Shown here one piece after another: positions 18,930 through 21,430 of a DNA stretch of 21,430 nt. The stretch is from assembly GCA_003427395.1 (NCBI GenBank), contig BFEA01000635.1, positions 303,229 through 324,658 on the forward strand, written 5' to 3'. The stretch's first letter is position 1; every line of letters starts with the position of its first letter. The notes beneath the pieces were generated by a model. The model had not been told where the DNA came from, did no database searches, and saw only the letters and a program-made list of their open reading frames with translations. A program made the translations under genes and the position numbers. The DNA is from Chara braunii (Eukaryota > Streptophyta > Charophyceae > Charales > Characeae).

Positions 18930-19210
18930 AACGAGTGGTCCAGGAGCAACTGCTCAGTCAATCCTCTGAACTCAGAGCAATCAATGACGGCAGGTTTTTT
19001 TTCCCCAGATACTCTCTCGATTTTCCTCAGGTGCTCTCTGTCTATTGTCTATTTTCTGAATCATTGTACAAGGGACGCTGGGCCCGTTTCCCAGCAGGTG
19101 ATGCTCCTCACGAATAGGTGGAGCCTCTCCCCGAGTGCTAGTGGTGTCTGCTTTTACCAGCACCACTAGCACTGGATGAAGTTAAAAAAAAAAAAAAGAA
19201 AAAAAAAAAA
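18930..19210 (+). mobile_element. LINE E, 3' end only, with poly(A)
   Basis: A severely 5'-truncated copy holding only the 3' UTR. It has CTGCTCAGTCAATCC (18950), hairpin 1 (19077-19095: GCTGGG, 7-base loop, CCCAGC), GGTGATGCTCCTCACGAATAGGTGGAGCC, hairpin 2 (19135-19146 with 19161-19172, 12 of 12 pairs) and an A-rich tail (19183-19210). The left boundary is inferred from where similarity with LINE A begins. Confidence 0.82.
19135..19172 (+). ncRNA. LINE E terminal stem-loop
   Basis: GTGCTAGTGGTG pairs perfectly with CACCACTAGCAC around the loop TCTGCTTTTACCAG, about ten bases before the A-rich tail. In LINE B the same position has a stem with matching outer half and near-identical loop. In LINE A the sequence differs but a 20-bp stem is kept. 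Likely a reverse-transcriptase recognition structure (inference). Confidence 0.7.
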
Positions 19211-19279
19211 GATACTTTGCAAGTTTGCAGACTAGCTCGCTAATTGGACCCGCCATCGTGTGCATATACCCGTGCTGGG

Positions 19280-19281
<2 letters not shown>

Positions 19282-19338
<57 letters not shown>
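19282..19338. repeat. (CT)n microsatellite
   Basis: About 28 uninterrupted CT dinucleotides. Poly Ser-Leu frames crossing it are artefacts. Confidence 0.98.
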
Positions 19339-19340
<2 letters not shown>

Positions 19341-19822
19341 GCTGCTCCTATTCCCGAGCACAACCCACCCTCATTATGGCTATTCCGCACCAGAAAGATG
19401 GTCATTATCAGGGGATGACCGGGGCAGGGGTAAAAACAGAAGTTCGGGGCGTTTCCTTGTACCCCTGTGTTTCAGGTGTATCCAGCGAAACACCCCAACT
19501 TTCAGGGGTATTTGAACAATTTTCTCAAAAAAGAAATTTCAGTCCTCCCAGGGTGGGGTTCCACTAGCAAAGAGGATTGGATGAAGTGCCTGAATCTGGA
19601 TGTTTTTCATGCAAAGATGCAGGGAAGCAGATCCATTGCCATTTTCTGCATCTCTCCAGAAACACCTCCACACTCATGCTTTATATCTAACCCTCTTCGC
19701 TGGTGGGACGAGCCTCTGTACTCCTTGTCTCTGACCCCTGATTGTAGAGATCTTTTTACCTTTTTTCCCTTTCCTTGTACAACTTCAGCATCATTTGCGG
19801 CCTGTGGTCCCATGGACTTTAG
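19339..19822. other. Unassigned sequence
   Basis: Several frames are open for 80-130 codons (such as 19467-19853), but they have no recognisable domain. The largest runs into the tandem duplication that follows. No RNA gene or mobile-element termini seen. Confidence 0.45.
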
Positions 19823-20120
19823 TAGCCAAGTAGGTCTGTCCACTGTGACATGAAGGTTGCTGGTCTTGCCTCACCACTCACCAAACTCATGGCTTTTTTT
19901 TTGGGTGAGGTTGGCCTCCCTGCACCACCTTACCAAATGTTTTCTATAAAAAAAAATCCCTCCTGTCAGTCTAGCCTAGTAGGTCTGTCCACTGTGACAT
20001 GAAGGTTCCTGGTCTTGCCTCACCATTCACCAAACTCATGGCTTTTTTTTTGGGTGAGGTTGGCCTCCCTGCACCACCTCACCAAATGTTTTCTATCAAA
20101 AAAAATTCCTCCTGTCAGTC
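19823..20120. repeat. Tandem duplication, 149-bp unit, two copies
   Basis: 19823-19971 and 19972-20120 are near-identical, with a handful of single-base differences (for example GGTTGC against GGTTCC, and CACTCACC against CATTCACC). Each unit contains CCTCACC and, further on, GGGTGAGG, which can form a hairpin, plus a T run and an A run. High identity implies a recent duplication. Confidence 0.95.
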
Positions 20121-20207
20121 TGTGTCAGAGAACTGAATGGGTGAAAGTCGCATTGGGGAGGACTCACCAAAACTGCAGCTACATTAGTTGCTGACTACAG
20201 ATACTAG

Positions 20208-20329
20208 GGGCCTCGCTGCACTACTCTTGAAATGCACAAAAGACAAAAATCATGTCGCTGTATCTTTCCATGTTCCAGCGGAAAATTCACTCTCGTTTTG
20301 CACATTTCAAGAGTAGTGCAGCGAGGCCC
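20208..20329. mobile_element. MITE 2, Harbinger-like, 122 bp
   Basis: Terminal arms of about 33 bp (20208-20240 and 20297-20329) begin GGGCCTCGCTGCACTAC. They match for 28 bases, then differ at two positions before matching again. The direct duplication TAG flanks it at 20205-20207 and 20330-20332. The GGGCCTCG terminus is shared with the 8323-10045 element. The 55-bp centre has no coding capacity. It interrupts a short repeat whose other copy lies near 20990. Confidence 0.88.
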
Positions 20330-20332
20330 TAG

Positions 20333-20434
20333 GTGCCTGTCGTGGGTCCAGAAACCTACCTCTACAACACCCTGGACTTAAAAAACAAACAAACAAACAA
20401 ACAAACAAACAAACAAACAAAACAAAACAAAAAC
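20333..20434 (+). repeat. Short repeat end with (AAAC)n tail
   Basis: GTGCCTGTCGTGGGTCCAG then ACCTCTACAACACCCTGG (20333-20378) is followed by about eleven AAAC/AAAAC units (20380-20434). A diverged copy lies at 20997-21050 with a TAAA-rich tail. A body plus a short A-rich repeated tail resembles the 3' end of a SINE or LINE. Confidence 0.6.
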
Positions 20435-20990
20435 AGCGGCTGTCCCAGTCTCGAGCACTGGAAGTTTCGTGGCGCCTCCGGACGGGCCACGGGGATAGTT
20501 TTTTTGTTCGACTATTCTTTTGGTCGGAGGCAGTGGTTTGCACCAAAGTTTTATTTTGCGTGCGGCATTACTCAGCGCCCGAAAGCTCACCGCATTGGGA
20601 CGGATCTAGACACAATTTTGGTGAGGCCACGAGTTTTATGAGGTGGTGCAGTGCGGCCTCGTTTTTAGCGAATTTGAGGTTTCTGTTGCGCAGACTCAGA
20701 TCAGAGACGCAGAGCAGAGATTTCACCAAAGGAAATCTGGGCTCCACAACATCAATTTTACAACAATATAAAAGAAGAAAGAGCACAACTTTGAAATACA
20801 ACTGCATCTAAAAATAAATATAAAACAACTGCAAGAATGTGACTAGGGAGGAGCCTAGGGGGACGTTTACGGCTAGAGGGCAGATAGGGGGCCGTACCTG
20901 TGCTAACAATAGGCTAGAACCGCTAGGTCACAACTAAAACAAAAAGCAGCGGGGGGGATAGGAACATCTGGATGACCACAAGGCCAACTA
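20435..20990. other. Unassigned sequence
   Basis: GC-rich at first (CGTGGC and GCCACG near 20469-20495 can pair), then AT-rich from about 20740. GCGGCCTCG at 20663 recalls the MITE termini, but no matching inverted end was found nearby. No convincing coding frame. Confidence 0.4.
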
Positions 20991-20996
20991 CCAAAG

Positions 20997-21050
20997 GTGA
21001 CTGTCATATGTCTAGTATCCAACCTCTACAACAACCTGGGCTGTAAAATA
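20997..21050 (+). repeat. Second copy of short A-tailed repeat
   Basis: GTGACTGTCATATGTCTAG and ACCTCTACAACAACCTGGGC match the copy at 20333-20378 with about 75 percent identity by eye, then continue into TAAAATAAATTAAAA. The upstream bases also show weak similarity to sequence left of MITE 2. Confidence 0.55.
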
Positions 21051-21132
21051 AATTAAAAAGAACAAGTGGACCCCGCCACGGCTACGCCGCGGCGCACAGC
21101 AACACTCACTGATGGCGTCTTATTTTTGTTTC

Positions 21133-21135
<3 letters not shown>

Positions 21136-21194
<59 letters not shown>

Positions 21195-21233
21195 TTCTTC
21201 CCGTGTTGTGCTTGGCGGGCATCGGTGCTTGTC

Positions 21234-21298
<65 letters not shown>
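21136..21298. repeat. (CT)n and (TC)n(AC)n microsatellites
   Basis: CT dinucleotides at 21136-21192, a 42-bp unique spacer, then TC dinucleotides at 21235-21270 passing into AC dinucleotides at 21271-21298. Confidence 0.98.
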
Positions 21299-21300
<2 letters not shown>

Positions 21301-21361
21301 TATATTTCCATCTTGTAGTGGTACATTCGTTAGATTTTGCTGAGCCTATCGATGGAACTAC

Positions 21362-21364
<3 letters not shown>

Positions 21365-21430
<66 letters not shown>
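21365..21430. repeat. (CT)n microsatellite running off the window
   Basis: At least 33 uninterrupted CT dinucleotides to the last base. The true length is unknown, and the contig may end here because of the repeat. Confidence 0.98.

Noticed and set aside
19225-19567. Ser-Leu repeat proteins
   Set aside because: Translation of the CT microsatellite in two frames.

Overview
This is eukaryotic genomic DNA made almost entirely of repeats. There are no operons, ribosome binding sites or intact genes, and no host gene can be called with confidence. Dense microsatellites, poly(A) and poly(T) tracts, 5'-truncated LINE retrotransposons and short inverted-repeat DNA transposons point to a large, repeat-rich nuclear genome. 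The LINE layout (AP-endonuclease, reverse transcriptase, zf-RVT zinc knuckle) and the Harbinger-like elements fit the green lineage, possibly a charophyte alga, but I cannot prove the species from sequence alone. Two N bases (18377, 18410) indicate a draft assembly.

Layout: 1-900 holds two minisatellites. 927-2250 is low-complexity DNA, with one possible minus-strand exon that ends at a GAA-type triplet repeat. 2260-2794 is a MITE with perfect 22-bp TIRs. 2852-2932 is a GT/GA microsatellite. 3165-5600 is LINE A (+), covering the RT C-terminus, zf-RVT, a C-terminal extension and the 3' UTR. 5600-7360 is unassigned sequence with a strong foldback hairpin (6005-6105), a MITE-like inverted repeat (6528-6751) and an 81-bp duplication. 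7361-7640 is LINE fragment C (-). LINE B (-) runs from about 13.3 kb, perhaps 14.6 kb, down to 7640. It is split by a 1.7-kb Harbinger-like element (8323-10045). An AP-endonuclease fragment (-, 14100-14620) lies head to head with LINE D (+, about 14690-18122). 18590-19210 holds more LINE 3'-end pieces (LINE E). 19823-20120 is a 149-bp tandem duplication, 20208-20329 is a 122-bp MITE, and the window ends in long CT/AC microsatellites.

The pieces relate as a nested transposon pile. LINEs A-E appear to belong to one clade: they share zf-RVT, an unusual conserved C-terminal extension, and a 3' UTR with two RNA hairpins that show paired base changes. Three inverted-repeat elements share GGGYCTCG termini and 3-bp target duplications (TAA, ATA, TAG). 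One of them interrupts LINE B exactly where LINE A shows the uninterrupted sequence. Every coding region is broken by stops and frameshifts, so the locus looks inactive. The most noteworthy signals are the LINE 3'-UTR hairpins, the C-terminal extension, and recurrent Trp-to-stop changes, one of them at the same site in two copies.
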